Shown here piece by piece: positions 1 to 9,804 of a DNA stretch of 64,000 nt (its first letter is position 1; the number at the start of each line of letters is the position of its first letter). The notes under the pieces are model-generated. The model was not told where the DNA came from. It was given only the letters and a program-made list of their open reading frames with translations, and ran no database searches. The position numbers and the translations under genes are program-made. This DNA comes from Gordonia paraffinivorans NBRC 108238 (lineage in GTDB: Bacteria > Actinomycetota > Actinomycetes > Mycobacteriales > Mycobacteriaceae): assembly GCF_000344155.1 (NCBI RefSeq), contig NZ_BAOQ01000014.1:59228-123227 (forward strand), written 5' to 3'.

Positions 1-17
1 TCCGGTGCAAGAGGAGC

Positions 18-138
18 GGCCACCGCCGCGCGACAGTGCCGATCAGCGCACGGCCACCGCCGCGCGACAGTGCCGATCAGCGCACGGCCACCGCCGCGCG
101 ACAGTGCCGATCAGCGCACGGCTACCGCCGCGCGACAG
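18..138. repeat. 34-bp tandem repeat, 3.6 copies
   Basis: Three exact 34-bp copies (18-51, 52-85, 86-119) are followed by a 19-bp partial copy (120-138) with one change. The partial copy contains the stop codon and last codons of the minus-strand TetR gene, so the array looks like repeated duplication of that gene's 3' end. The unit is not a multiple of three and there are no spacers, so this is a VNTR-like array and not a CRISPR. Confidence 0.9.
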
Positions 139-730
139 CGGCGTCGCAGAGTGTCGCGAGCTCGTCGATGACCCGGTCGAGGGGTTCGACGCTGCGCTGC
201 GTCTGACAGATCGCGACCGCGCCCTCGATCGCGGCGATCACGAGGTTGGCCAGGGTATCGGCCCGCTCGCTGTCGACGCCGTCGACCACGAGCCGTGCCG
301 TCACGAGATCGGTCCAGCGGCGGAGGATCTCCGCGGCGGCGTCGGCCACCTCGGGTTCCTCCCGCCGCGCGAGTCCGCCGGCCATCACGGGGCAGCCGAA
401 CTGGTAGTCGGTGTTCACCAGCATCTTCCGCCAGACGCCGCCGATCTCGCGCACCGTCTCGGCCGGGGTCAGCGTGGCCCGACGGGACAGGCGTTCGGAG
501 ATGAAGTCGCCCGCGTAGCGGACGGCCTCGGTCATGAGCTGGGTCTTCCCGCCCGGGAAGTGGTGATAGATCGACCCGCGCGGGGCGGAACTCGCGGCGA
601 TCACGTCGCCGATCGACGTCGCGGCGACGCCGTCGCGGCCGATCAGGTCCGCCGCATGCACGATCATCCGCTCGCGCGGACCCCGTTCGCCCGATCCGGA
701 GATGACGGACTCGGCGCCATGCGGAGCCAT
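122..730 (-). CDS. TetR/AcrR family regulator (LmrA/YxaF-like)
   Basis: A 202-aa TetR-type repressor. Residues about 20-65 form the helix-turn-helix, with the family-typical PRGSIYHHFPGGK recognition segment, and the remainder is an LmrA/YxaF-like ligand-binding domain. The start is well supported: AAGGAGGA lies 5-7 nt upstream of the ATG on the minus strand. It is the last gene of a minus-strand series, but a 116-nt gap with an AT-rich patch (about 765-780) suggests its own promoter. Target and ligand are unknown. Its stop codon lies in a tandem repeat, so the C-terminus may vary between strains. Confidence 0.9.
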   Translation of the reverse strand: MAPHGAESVISGSGERGPRERMIVHAADLIGRDGVAATSIGDVIAASSAPRGSIYHHFPGGKTQLMTEAVRYAGDFISERLSRRATLTPAETVREIGGVWRKMLVNTDYQFGCPVMAGGLARREEPEVADAAAEILRRWTDLVTARLVVDGVDSERADTLANLVIAAIEGAVAICQTQRSVEPLDRVIDELATLCDAAVARR

Positions 731-846
731 GCGTCCTCCTTCACGTCTCGACCACGTGTTCTATGCGACTATACATATCCGGCCACGCCCAGGGCCGCGT
801 CGCGGGGATCGGCGACGCGGGACGGCGGACCTCACGGTTCGACACC

Positions 847-1659
847 TCACGGTTCGACGAGGAAGTTCTCCCTCAGTTTCTCCTGGTCGAGCGGACCGAT
901 CCCGAGCGCGGCCTCGAAGTAGTGCTCGATCCCGTCGAACTGCGACCGCATCTCGTCGAACGCGGCGTCGAGATACACCCGGTCCACGCCGAGCACCGGC
1001 ACGAGCAGTTCGGGGTCGCCTCCCGCGGCGGCGAACCCGTCGAAGATCGGCTTCAGCGCCGGGATCAGTCGTTCGTTGGTGAGCAGGTAGTCGCGGTAGA
1101 CGTCCTCCTCGTCCACCCCGACCAGGGTGAGGAACGATGCGGCGGCCCAGCCCGTGCGGTCCTTGCCGGTGGTGCAGTGGAACAGCGCCGGCGTGGGCTC
1201 GTCGCCGAGGAGGCCCCGGAAGAGCGCGGAGTAGGCGGCGACGCTGCTGGGCAGGGTGATCATCTCGCGGTAGGTGCCTGCGATGAGCTCGCGCGCCTTG
1301 CCGCCGGAGAGCGCCTCACCGGCCAGGGCGACCGTTTTCGGGTCGGAGAGCACCGCGCCGATGTTCGCCGGGATCGACATCTGCGCGTCGGCGAGGACGT
1401 CGAGGCCGATGTGCGTGGCGCCGGGCAGCTCGGGATCGGGGATCGCCTCGCGCTCGTGCGCCGACCGCAGGTCGTAGAGGGTGCGCAGGCCGAGCCTTTC
1501 GAGGGTGGGGACGTCATCGGCCGCCAGCGACGAGAAATCCGTCGACCGGAACAGCTGCCCGGACCGGACGATCCGGCCGTCGGCCGTCGGCCAGCCTCCG
1601 AGGTCGCGCATGTTGGGCAGGCTCGCGATGGGACTCGGCCCGCCGGGACTCACGATCAC
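847..1659 (-). CDS. Tyrosine/lipid phosphatase, MptpB-like
   Basis: A 270-aa phosphatase. The signature HCTTGKDRTG has the nucleophile Cys at about residue 162 and the HCxxGKDRT form typical of the PtpB/LipA-type dual-specificity and phosphoinositide phosphatases of actinobacteria. The N-terminal NMRDLGG and GQLFRSTD segments are also characteristic. The GTG start is chosen because it overlaps the preceding stop as GTGA (4-nt overlap), which implies translational coupling to the upstream gene. The frame stays open further upstream, but that part only shadows the neighbour. No signal peptide is seen. The substrate cannot be inferred. Confidence 0.88.
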   Translation of the reverse strand: MIVSPGGPSPIASLPNMRDLGGWPTADGRIVRSGQLFRSTDFSSLAADDVPTLERLGLRTLYDLRSAHEREAIPDPELPGATHIGLDVLADAQMSIPANIGAVLSDPKTVALAGEALSGGKARELIAGTYREMITLPSSVAAYSALFRGLLGDEPTPALFHCTTGKDRTGWAAASFLTLVGVDEEDVYRDYLLTNERLIPALKPIFDGFAAAGGDPELLVPVLGVDRVYLDAAFDEMRSQFDGIEHYFEAALGIGPLDQEKLRENFLVEP

Positions 1660-2138
1660 GCGACCATCGTCGCAGATGGCCCGGTCGGCCACACACCGCA
1701 CCCGCCGCTCACCGGGGCCCGGCGACCACTGGGAAGAGCACCCGCGGATTCTGCAACTGCGCGGGCGGGTCCAAGTAGGGCGGAGCGGTGACTGAGATGG
1801 AGTCTCTCGTCGCCGAGCCACGGCGGCATCAGGCCGGCGGACGCCAACTCCGACTGGCCACGCCCGACGACCTGCGGCGCGAACTCCGCGATGAGGGGCC
1901 CGGTCGCGTCGGCCCGGCCCTCCCGTGTCCACTCCCCGACGCACGCGAGTCCGTAGGAGACGAGCGCAGGGGTGTGTCCACGCCACATGCCGACCGCGGG
2001 GTGGTTGGACCATCCGTAGTCGAACAGCTCCAGCGCGCGCAGGATCTGCAGGGTCTCCACGCGCTGCTTGCCGAGACGCGCGGGATCGAGGACCGCCGCG
2101 GAACGGGCGAAGTCCGGATACGGCAGGAAGGTCTGCAT
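1656..2138 (-). CDS. MSMEG_6728 family protein (pyrimidine-dimer glycosylase-like)
   Basis: A 160-aa protein whose first 120 residues (MQTFLPYPDFARSAAVLD, LGKQRVETLQILRAL, NHPAVGMWRGH, PPWLGDERLHLSHRSAL) match the conserved actinobacterial MSMEG_6728 family, annotated as related to endonuclease V-type pyrimidine-dimer DNA glycosylases. Function is by family only. The last 40 residues lack the Tyr-Val-Trp-Pro-type ending I remember for this family and read as low-complexity, so a frameshift near 1770 or a divergent tail is possible. The stop overlaps the phosphatase start (GTGA), so the two are probably co-translated. Confidence 0.75.
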   Translation of the reverse strand: MQTFLPYPDFARSAAVLDPARLGKQRVETLQILRALELFDYGWSNHPAVGMWRGHTPALVSYGLACVGEWTREGRADATGPLIAEFAPQVVGRGQSELASAGLMPPWLGDERLHLSHRSALLGPARAVAESAGALPSGRRAPVSGGCGVWPTGPSATMVA

Positions 2139-2189
2139 GCCGTGCGGTTACCCCGAGATGCGCCGGCCCACCCCTGTCGGCCGGCGGGG

Positions 2190-2831
2190 TCAGCCGCGGA
2201 CCTTCTCGAGCACATCCAGGAAGGTCTCCGGCTCCTGCGCGCCCGACACGCCGTACCTGCCGTCGAAGACGTAGAACGGGACTCCGCTGATCCCGTACTC
2301 ACGGGCCTGCGCGAGGTCGGCGGCCACGGCATCGGCGTACCTGCCGGATTCGAGCGCCTCGAGGGTCTCGGCCCGATCCAGCCCGACCTCGGCGGCGAGG
2401 TCGGCCAGCTCGGCCGGACGACCCACGTGCCGCCCTTCCTTGAAGTACGCCCGGAACAGCCGCTCGGCCAGTTCGAGCTGCCTGCCTCGGGCCTTGGCAT
2501 GGTGCAGCGCCTCATGCGCCTTGAGGGTGTTGGTGTGCCGCAGGCTCTCGAAGTCGAAGTCGAGTCCGACCTCGGCGGCGATGCCGCGGACCTGCTCGAG
2601 CATGGCCGCCACCCGGTCCGGCGCAAGCCCCTTGTGGCGCACCAGGAAGTCGATCTCGGAACCGGAGAAATCGACCGGGGTGTCCGGGGCGAGTTCGAAG
2701 CTGCGGTAGGTCACCTGCACGTCGTCGCGGCCGTCGAACCGCTCGAGCGCGGCCTCGAAGCGGAGCTTGCCGATGAAGCACCAGGGGCAGGCGATGTCGG
2801 ACCACACGTCGACCGTGATGGGAGAAGGCAT
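2190..2831 (-). CDS. DsbA family oxidoreductase (FrnE-like)
   Basis: A 213-aa thioredoxin-fold protein with a CPWC active site at residues 15-18, right after the first beta strand, and the long helical insertion typical of the FrnE/2-hydroxychromene-2-carboxylate isomerase-like DsbA branch. The absence of a signal peptide places it in the cytoplasm, where FrnE-type proteins act in thiol-disulfide exchange or oxidative-stress defence. The ATG at 2831 is preferred over an upstream TTG because GAGG lies just upstream of it. It sits between groEL2 with its terminator and the MSMEG_6728-like gene, so it probably has its own promoter. Confidence 0.88.
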   Translation of the reverse strand: MPSPITVDVWSDIACPWCFIGKLRFEAALERFDGRDDVQVTYRSFELAPDTPVDFSGSEIDFLVRHKGLAPDRVAAMLEQVRGIAAEVGLDFDFESLRHTNTLKAHEALHHAKARGRQLELAERLFRAYFKEGRHVGRPAELADLAAEVGLDRAETLEALESGRYADAVAADLAQAREYGISGVPFYVFDGRYGVSGAQEPETFLDVLEKVRG

Positions 2832-2910
2832 GACCTCATTCAACCGCGTCCCCCGCGGCCGCGTTCCGGACGTCGGTGCCGTACCGGCGAACGGCCTGCA
2901 GAACGACGAA

Positions 2911-2940
2911 ACCGGCCCACTCCCGAAGGAGTGGGCCGGT
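2911..2940 (-). terminator. groEL terminator hairpin
   Basis: A perfect 13-bp GC-rich stem (2911-2923 with 2928-2940) closed by a 4-nt loop lies 48 nt after the groEL stop codon. Read on the minus strand it is followed by a TTCGTCGTTC stretch. It separates groEL from the dsbA-like gene. Confidence 0.85.
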
Positions 2941-2987
2941 CCGCTGAGAAAGTCAGAGCCTCGAGGCTCCGAGAGGAGGGGTCGGGC

Positions 2988-4643
<1,656 letters not shown>

Positions 4644-4721
4644 CTAGGTTCGTATGGCCGGACTCGGTGCCCGCGACGGACGACCGGTGTGTCATCAGGA
4701 ACCGATCTCACCGTCCCGACC

Positions 4722-4746
4722 TAGCACTCACAGCTCGCGAGTGCCA
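4722..4746. promoter_or_regulatory. CIRCE operator 1 (HrcA site)
   Basis: TAGCACTC (4722-4729), a 9-nt spacer, then GAGTGCCA (4739-4746) match the CIRCE consensus TTAGCACTC-N9-GAGTGCTAA with one mismatch in the right arm. It lies about 110 nt upstream of the groEL2 start and is the expected target of the HrcA repressor. Confidence 0.92.
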
Positions 4747-4755
4747 ACGTCCGTT

Positions 4756-4781
4756 TTAGCACTCGCCCCTGGAGAGTGCAA
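4756..4781. promoter_or_regulatory. CIRCE operator 2 (HrcA site)
   Basis: TTAGCACTC (4756-4764), a 9-nt spacer, then GAGTGCAA (4774-4781) form a second CIRCE element 10 nt from the first. Tandem CIRCE sites suggest tight HrcA repression of groEL2. They also lie about 80 nt upstream of the divergent luciferase-like gene. Confidence 0.92.
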
Positions 4782-4862
4782 GGCCGCGTCGGCCTCCCGG
4801 ACGGTCCGCGGAGGCCCCTCGGACAGTGATCCACGTCTGTGACCGGCGCTACTTTGGAAGGC

Positions 4863-5765
4863 ATGTCTCTCGCCTCCAGGGCATTCCGGTTCGGGGTCAA
4901 CATGCTCGCGGTCGGCGACATCACGTCGTGGCGGGATCGCGTCCGACGAGCCGGGGAACTGGGGTACGACGTCCTGCTGGTTCCCGACCATCTGGGGATT
5001 CCGAGTCCGTGGCCTGCGCTGGCCGTCGCCGCGCAGGCGAGCGGACGCCTTCGCGTGGGCACCTTCGTCCTCAACGCGGCCTTCACCAACCCGGCGCTCC
5101 TCGCCCGGGACGCCGCGACCGTCGACCAGCTCTCCGACGGCCGCGTCGAGATCGGCATCGGTACCGGTTACGCCCGCGAGGAGTTCGAATCGGCCGGGAT
5201 CGACTACCTCGCGCCGGGGCGGCGCGTCGACCACCTGGCCGCCACCGTGCAGAAGGCGAGGTCGTTGCTGTCCGATCCGGAGTTCACGCCGAGACCCGTC
5301 CAGGCGCGCATTCCCCTCCTTCTCGGCGGCAACGGCGACCGCGTGCTGCGGCTGGCGGCCGAGCACGCCGACATCGTCGGCTACACGGCCGCCCGGACGA
5401 GCCGCGACGGCGCGCTCTCCCCGCTGGCCGCCGCCGAGTTCGCCGAGCGGGTCGCCTTCGCACGCGACGCGGCAGGCGAGCGTGCCGACGCCATCGAGTG
5501 GAACCTCCTGATGCAGATCGTGGCCGTCACCGACGACCCGGTCGCGGTCGCCGAGGAGCACATCGCCAGGTGGGAGCTGACGATGAGTCCGCAGGAGTTC
5601 CTCGACCTCCCGTCGGTCCTCATCGGCCCGGCAACCGACCTCGCCGGCCGGCTCGTCGAGCTCCGCGCGACCACCGGGATCAGTTACATCACGGTTCTCG
5701 AACCGGTCTGCGAGCAGTTCGCACCGGTCATCGCGAGGTTGCGGGAGATCGACGGGACGCGGTGA
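4863..5765 (+). CDS. F420-dependent LLM class oxidoreductase (TIGR03621-like)
   Basis: A 300-aa luciferase-like monooxygenase-fold protein. The FRFGVN start, the DVLLVPDHLG segment, and the GRVEIGIGTGYAREEF and IPLLLGGNGDRVLRLAAEHAD motifs are typical of actinobacterial F420-binding (beta/alpha)8 oxidoreductases. The substrate is unknown. The start at 4863 is chosen because GGAAGG lies immediately upstream; an in-frame GTG at 4839 is the alternative. It is divergent from groEL2 and shares that intergenic region, so the CIRCE elements could also affect it. Confidence 0.85.
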   Translation: MSLASRAFRFGVNMLAVGDITSWRDRVRRAGELGYDVLLVPDHLGIPSPWPALAVAAQASGRLRVGTFVLNAAFTNPALLARDAATVDQLSDGRVEIGIGTGYAREEFESAGIDYLAPGRRVDHLAATVQKARSLLSDPEFTPRPVQARIPLLLGGNGDRVLRLAAEHADIVGYTAARTSRDGALSPLAAAEFAERVAFARDAAGERADAIEWNLLMQIVAVTDDPVAVAEEHIARWELTMSPQEFLDLPSVLIGPATDLAGRLVELRATTGISYITVLEPVCEQFAPVIARLREIDGTR

Positions 5766-5891
5766 GCCCGGCCCCGGACACGCCCGCGTCACCCATCGGG
5801 GGCCGATCGCCTCGCGGCGACTCGTCTCGCGGGTCATTCATCTCGCCGAACCCGGCTGACTGCTCCCGCCGACACGGATAACGTCGGTCCC

Positions 5892-6527
5892 GTGGAGTTC
5901 CTGCTGATCATCGTCGTGGCGCTGCTCGCCATCATCGCGGTGGTCGTCATCTTCGATCACCTGGGCAAGAGGAAGGCACGGGAAGCCGAGGCGGCGGCCC
6001 TGCGCAACCGCACGTACCGGCCGGGCGACCCGTTCTCGTCGGCCGACGACGACTCGGTGTACGGCGACCCGCGTCAACTCAAGCCCGGCGACCTGGTGGA
6101 ACTGCGCGGCCAGACCTACGCGGTGCGCGGCACCCTGCGGCTGACCCAGGACGGCTACACCTGGACCGAGAACTTCCTCGACACCGGACTGGGCAGCCGG
6201 GCGTGGATCTCGGTGGAGGACGATCCCGATCTCGAGGTCGTGCTCTGGCACGAGCTCCCGAACGTCACCGCGCAACCGGGTCCGGACACCGTCGAGGTCG
6301 ACGGCCGCCGGTATCGCTCCGACGAGGCGGGCAACGCCCGGTTCACCTCCGCCGGCACCACCGGCCTCGCGACATCGGGGGTGATGGCCTACCACGACTA
6401 CGAGTCCGGCGCCGACCGCCTGTCCTTCGAGGACTTCGGCAGCGGCTGGGAGTGCGCACGGGGCGAGCTCCTCTCGCGCGCCGACTACCGCATCTTCCCG
6501 TCCGATCCGTCACCCGAGACCCACTAG
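5892..6527 (+). CDS. DUF4178 membrane-anchored protein
   Basis: A 211-aa protein with one N-terminal membrane helix (residues about 2-22), a charged linker, then a soluble domain (about 55-205) rich in beta strands and aromatic residues, matching DUF4178 (GDLVELRGQTYAVRGTL, WTENFLDTG, WHELP). Function is unknown. The GTG start leaves almost no leader after a possible TAACGT -10 element (about 5880). It heads a run of five same-strand genes ending in a spermidine-synthase-like protein, a grouping I recall as recurrent in actinobacteria. Confidence 0.8.
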   Translation: MEFLLIIVVALLAIIAVVVIFDHLGKRKAREAEAAALRNRTYRPGDPFSSADDDSVYGDPRQLKPGDLVELRGQTYAVRGTLRLTQDGYTWTENFLDTGLGSRAWISVEDDPDLEVVLWHELPNVTAQPGPDTVEVDGRRYRSDEAGNARFTSAGTTGLATSGVMAYHDYESGADRLSFEDFGSGWECARGELLSRADYRIFPSDPSPETH

Positions 6528-6549
6528 TCCACGAGGACCGGACCAAGAC

Positions 6550-7122
6550 ATGTCGAGACGACCCGGGGGACCCGAGATCTCCGACGACCCCGTCGCCGTC
6601 GGCCCCATCGCCACGTTGTCCGTGGCGTACGCCGACACCAGCGCCGCACGTCTGGGATTCTCCCTCGACGCCCCACTGCAGGACCCGCTCGCGGTCCGCG
6701 ACGCCGAGATCGACGGCATCACCGTGTCGGTGAGGCTGCTCGGCACGAGCCACCAGGTGGTCCTCGACGACGGCGTCCACCGGATCTGCGAGACCGTCGC
6801 CTGCCTGCCGGAGGTCGCTTCCGCGGTGCCGGAGTCCTTCCAGCAGACCGGCTATCACTTCACGTCCCGGGTCGAGCAGGCCACGGCGGATCGGTTCGCG
6901 ACCCTCGTCGAACAGCTCACCGCACTCGTGACCGAACGGTCCGCCGCGGGATTCCCCTGCGTGCTCGGGGTTTTCCCGGGCCACCCGCACGCGGTGACCG
7001 CCATCGTCACCGACGCATCGCCGGAGGAGATCTCCTGGCGGACGTGGCACGCCTACCCGAACGCGGGCGAGGTCGTGGTCACCGCAAGCCATCTCACGCG
7101 CGACCGGGTGGCGGACTCATGA
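6550..7122 (+). CDS. DUF2617 family protein
   Basis: A 190-aa soluble protein matching the DUF2617 family (VRLLGTSHQVVLDD, CETVACLP, GYHFTSRVEQ, WHAYPNAGEVV). No catalytic motif is evident. It starts 22 nt after the DUF4178 gene, and its stop overlaps the next start as ATGA, so it is probably translated together with the DUF4247 gene. Its role in this membrane-protein module is unknown. Confidence 0.8.
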   Translation: MSRRPGGPEISDDPVAVGPIATLSVAYADTSAARLGFSLDAPLQDPLAVRDAEIDGITVSVRLLGTSHQVVLDDGVHRICETVACLPEVASAVPESFQQTGYHFTSRVEQATADRFATLVEQLTALVTERSAAGFPCVLGVFPGHPHAVTAIVTDASPEEISWRTWHAYPNAGEVVVTASHLTRDRVADS

Positions 7123-7649
7123 GTCGCCCGTCCTCGACACCCGGCGATGACGCGCGGCGTCGTCTCAACCGGGTCCGCAACATCATCGTCGGCGCCATCG
7201 TGGTCATCGCGATCTTCGCGCTCATCGGCGCGTGTGGCGCCCGCATCGTCCGGGAGGGCGGGCTCGGGGGCTCGGCGCGGGACTTCATCGCGCAGAACTA
7301 CCAGCGCAACGCCGCCCTCGACGACGGGGACGTCCACGCCTACCTCGCCGAGGGCACGCCGGCCGAGGTGGCCGAGGACATCCGCGACGCCGAGCGGCCG
7401 ACCGATCAGCGGACCGGCGCGTCGGCGACCGGGAACATCGCCGGCGCCCAATTCCTGCAATACCCCGACTACCTCGTCGCGTTGTTCCCGTACGCCGCCC
7501 ACCAGACCCGAGTGATGCTCAGCAAGGACTACCGCTCGGGCTACAACCGCTATCACAGCTACGTCGGCGGTTTCTGGGTTCCCACCCCCGGCTACTCCGG
7601 CAGCGGCAGCAGCAACCGGGGCGGCGGCAGCGGCGGAGGCGGCAAATGA
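7119..7649 (+). CDS. DUF4247 domain membrane protein
   Basis: A 176-aa protein with a basic N-terminus, one membrane segment (residues about 23-45) ending in Gly-Ala-Cys-Gly, an extracytoplasmic DUF4247-like domain (SARDFIAQNYQRN to DYRSGYNRYHSYVGG), and a Gly/Ser-rich tail. The Cys at the end of the membrane helix could be a lipidation site, but the run-in is long, so this is uncertain. The ATG overlaps the DUF2617 stop (ATGA). Function is unknown. Confidence 0.78.
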   Translation: MSRPSSTPGDDARRRLNRVRNIIVGAIVVIAIFALIGACGARIVREGGLGGSARDFIAQNYQRNAALDDGDVHAYLAEGTPAEVAEDIRDAERPTDQRTGASATGNIAGAQFLQYPDYLVALFPYAAHQTRVMLSKDYRSGYNRYHSYVGGFWVPTPGYSGSGSSNRGGGSGGGGK

Positions 7650-7710
7650 CCGCCACCGCCTTCACGACGTCCACGTCCACCCGCAACCAACCGAACCCAG
7701 GGAGATGACG

Positions 7711-8136
7711 ATGCTCGCTGACCTCACCGAGAACGCCTACGCCGCAGGCGCTTACGCCGGTGTCGGCGTGATCCTGATGATCGTGGCGTTCGCGATCCTC
7801 GACCTGCTCACCCCCGGGAAGCTGCGCCACCAGCTGTGGGCGGACCGCAACCGCAACGCGGGAATCCTGGTGGCCTCCAACCTCTTCGCGGTCGCGATCA
7901 TCGTCACCGCGTCGATCGTCGCGAGCGAGGGCCGGCTGCTGAAAGGACTCACCTACACCGCCGTCTACTCGGCCATCGGCCTGGCGGTGATGGCGGTGAC
8001 CTTCCTCGTCATCGACGTGCTGACCCCGGGCAGGCTCGGCGAGCTCGTCGTCCACGAGGAGACCCACCCGGCCGTGTGGGTGCAGGCGGTCGCGCACCTC
8101 GGGGTCGCGATCATCATCGCCGCCTCGATCCTGTGA
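7711..8136 (+). CDS. DUF350 membrane protein
   Basis: A 141-aa integral membrane protein with four predicted helices arranged as two DUF350 repeats; the internal duplication is visible as two LTPG motifs at the ends of helices 1 and 3 (DLLTPGKLRHQLW and DVLTPGRLGELVV). The start at 7711 is preferred because GGGAG lies 6 nt upstream; an ATG at 7705 directly abuts that site. A paralogue lies at 25109-25540. DUF350 genes commonly sit next to DUF4178 and polyamine-synthase-like genes, as here, but no biochemical role is established. Confidence 0.82.
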   Translation: MLADLTENAYAAGAYAGVGVILMIVAFAILDLLTPGKLRHQLWADRNRNAGILVASNLFAVAIIVTASIVASEGRLLKGLTYTAVYSAIGLAVMAVTFLVIDVLTPGRLGELVVHEETHPAVWVQAVAHLGVAIIIAASIL

Positions 8137-8185
8137 CACGCCCCTCCCCCACCCCTTCGACACGTCCTGCGATGACCTCCCCGTC

Positions 8186-9766
8186 ATGAGCACCACCGAC
8201 ACCGTCGACGACGCGCCGCCGGGCGATCCGGCGGCCGCCTGGCCCCGCCTGGCCCGATCGGCGCTGCTCGCCGTGGTGTTCGTCTGCGCCGCCTGCGGCC
8301 TCGTGTACGAGCTGGCGCTGGTCTCGCTCGGCTCGTTCCTGATCGGCAACACCGCCACGCAGGCGTCGATCGTCCTGTCGGTGATGGTGTTCGCGATGGG
8401 AGTCGGGTCCCTCGCCGCGAAACCGCTGCAACCGCGGTCGGTCACGGCCTTCGCCGTCGTCGAGCTGGCCCTGGCCCTCCTCGGCGGCCTGTCGGTGATG
8501 GCGCTCTATGCCGCGTTCGCCCATCTGGAGCTCTACACACCCGCCCTGATCGCGGTGGCCTTCGTCCTCGGCCTGCTGATCGGCGCGGAGATCCCGTTGC
8601 TCATGGTGTTGCTGCAGCGGATTCGACGTCAAGAGGCCGGGGCCGCGGTGGCGGACATGTTCGCGGTCGACTACATCGGCGCCCTCGTCGGCGGCCTGTG
8701 CTTCCCGTTCCTGTTGCTGCCGTTGTTCGGTCAGCTCCGCGGCGCCCTGGTCGTCGGCCTGGTCAACGCCGCCGCCGGCTGCTTCCTGGTCTTCGTGATC
8801 TTCCGGAAGGCGTTGCGGCGCAGCCACCTCGTGGCGCTGTCGGTGGCGTCGCTCGTGGTGGTGGCGACCCTGATCGCCGCGCTCGTGCTGTCGACCCGGT
8901 TCGAGGTCACCGCCCGGCAGGCCCTCTACCGCGACCCGATCGTCGCATCCGCCCGCAGCGCGTACCAGGACATCGTGATCACCGAACGCGGCACCGGCGC
9001 CGGTCCCGACACCCGCCTGTACCTCAACGGCGACCTGCAGTTCTCCTCGATCGACGAGCACCGCTACCACGAGGCACTGGTGCATCCGGCCATGGCCGGC
9101 GCCCACGCGTCGGTCCTCATCCTCGGCGGCGGGGACGGGCTGGCGTTGCGGGAGGTGCTGCGCTACCCCGGTATCCGTGAGGTCACCCTCGTCGAACTCG
9201 ATCCGGCGATGATCCGGCTGGCCCGCACCGACGAGCGCCTACGACGCCTCAACAAGGGATCGATGAGCGATCCGCGCGCCGAGATCGTCACCGCCGACGC
9301 CTTCGGCTGGCTCCGCCACACCGACCGCCGGTTCGACGTGATCGTCGTCGACATGCCCGATCCCGACGACACGGCCACCGCGAAGCTGTACTCGACCGAG
9401 TTCTACGCCATGGTCCGCGCCCACCTCGCCGACGGCGGCCGGGTGGTGGTGCAGGCCGGATCGCCGTACTTCGCCCCGAAGTCGTTCTGGTGCATCGCCT
9501 CCACCATGCGCGCCGCCGGCCTCCCGGCCACGCCGTACCACGTCGACGTCCCGGCGTTCGGGGACTGGGGTTTTCACCTGGCGAGCACACGCGGGCCGGT
9601 CAGCCCGGCCGTCGAACCGCCGGAACCGCTGCGCTTCCTGAGCGCCGAGCAGCTCACCGCGGCCACGGTGTTCCCCCTCGATCGCCAACCGCTCGACCTG
9701 CCTCCGTCGACTCTGATGGACCCGCGCATCCTCCGCTACGCACAGGGCGAGTGGGCCACGTACTGA
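8186..9766 (+). CDS. Membrane polyamine aminopropyltransferase-like protein
   Basis: A 526-aa protein with about seven N-terminal membrane helices (residues 20-245) fused to a spermidine/spermine synthase-type Rossmann domain (about 255-500). The ILGGGDGLALREVLRYP loop is the aminopropyl-donor binding motif, followed by VELDPAMIRLAR and a VVVDMPDPDD acidic active-site segment. Whether it makes polyamines is unproven, and many of these membrane-fused forms have no known substrate. It is the last gene of the DUF4178-DUF2617-DUF4247-DUF350 run. Confidence 0.85.
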   Translation: MSTTDTVDDAPPGDPAAAWPRLARSALLAVVFVCAACGLVYELALVSLGSFLIGNTATQASIVLSVMVFAMGVGSLAAKPLQPRSVTAFAVVELALALLGGLSVMALYAAFAHLELYTPALIAVAFVLGLLIGAEIPLLMVLLQRIRRQEAGAAVADMFAVDYIGALVGGLCFPFLLLPLFGQLRGALVVGLVNAAAGCFLVFVIFRKALRRSHLVALSVASLVVVATLIAALVLSTRFEVTARQALYRDPIVASARSAYQDIVITERGTGAGPDTRLYLNGDLQFSSIDEHRYHEALVHPAMAGAHASVLILGGGDGLALREVLRYPGIREVTLVELDPAMIRLARTDERLRRLNKGSMSDPRAEIVTADAFGWLRHTDRRFDVIVVDMPDPDDTATAKLYSTEFYAMVRAHLADGGRVVVQAGSPYFAPKSFWCIASTMRAAGLPATPYHVDVPAFGDWGFHLASTRGPVSPAVEPPEPLRFLSAEQLTAATVFPLDRQPLDLPPSTLMDPRILRYAQGEWATY

Positions 9767-9804
9767 CGCCGCGAACCGGCCGCGGCTCCCAGTAGGGTCG
9801 GATC

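Noticed and set aside
18..138. CRISPR array
   Set aside because: Copies are directly adjacent with no unique spacers and overlap a gene's stop codon.
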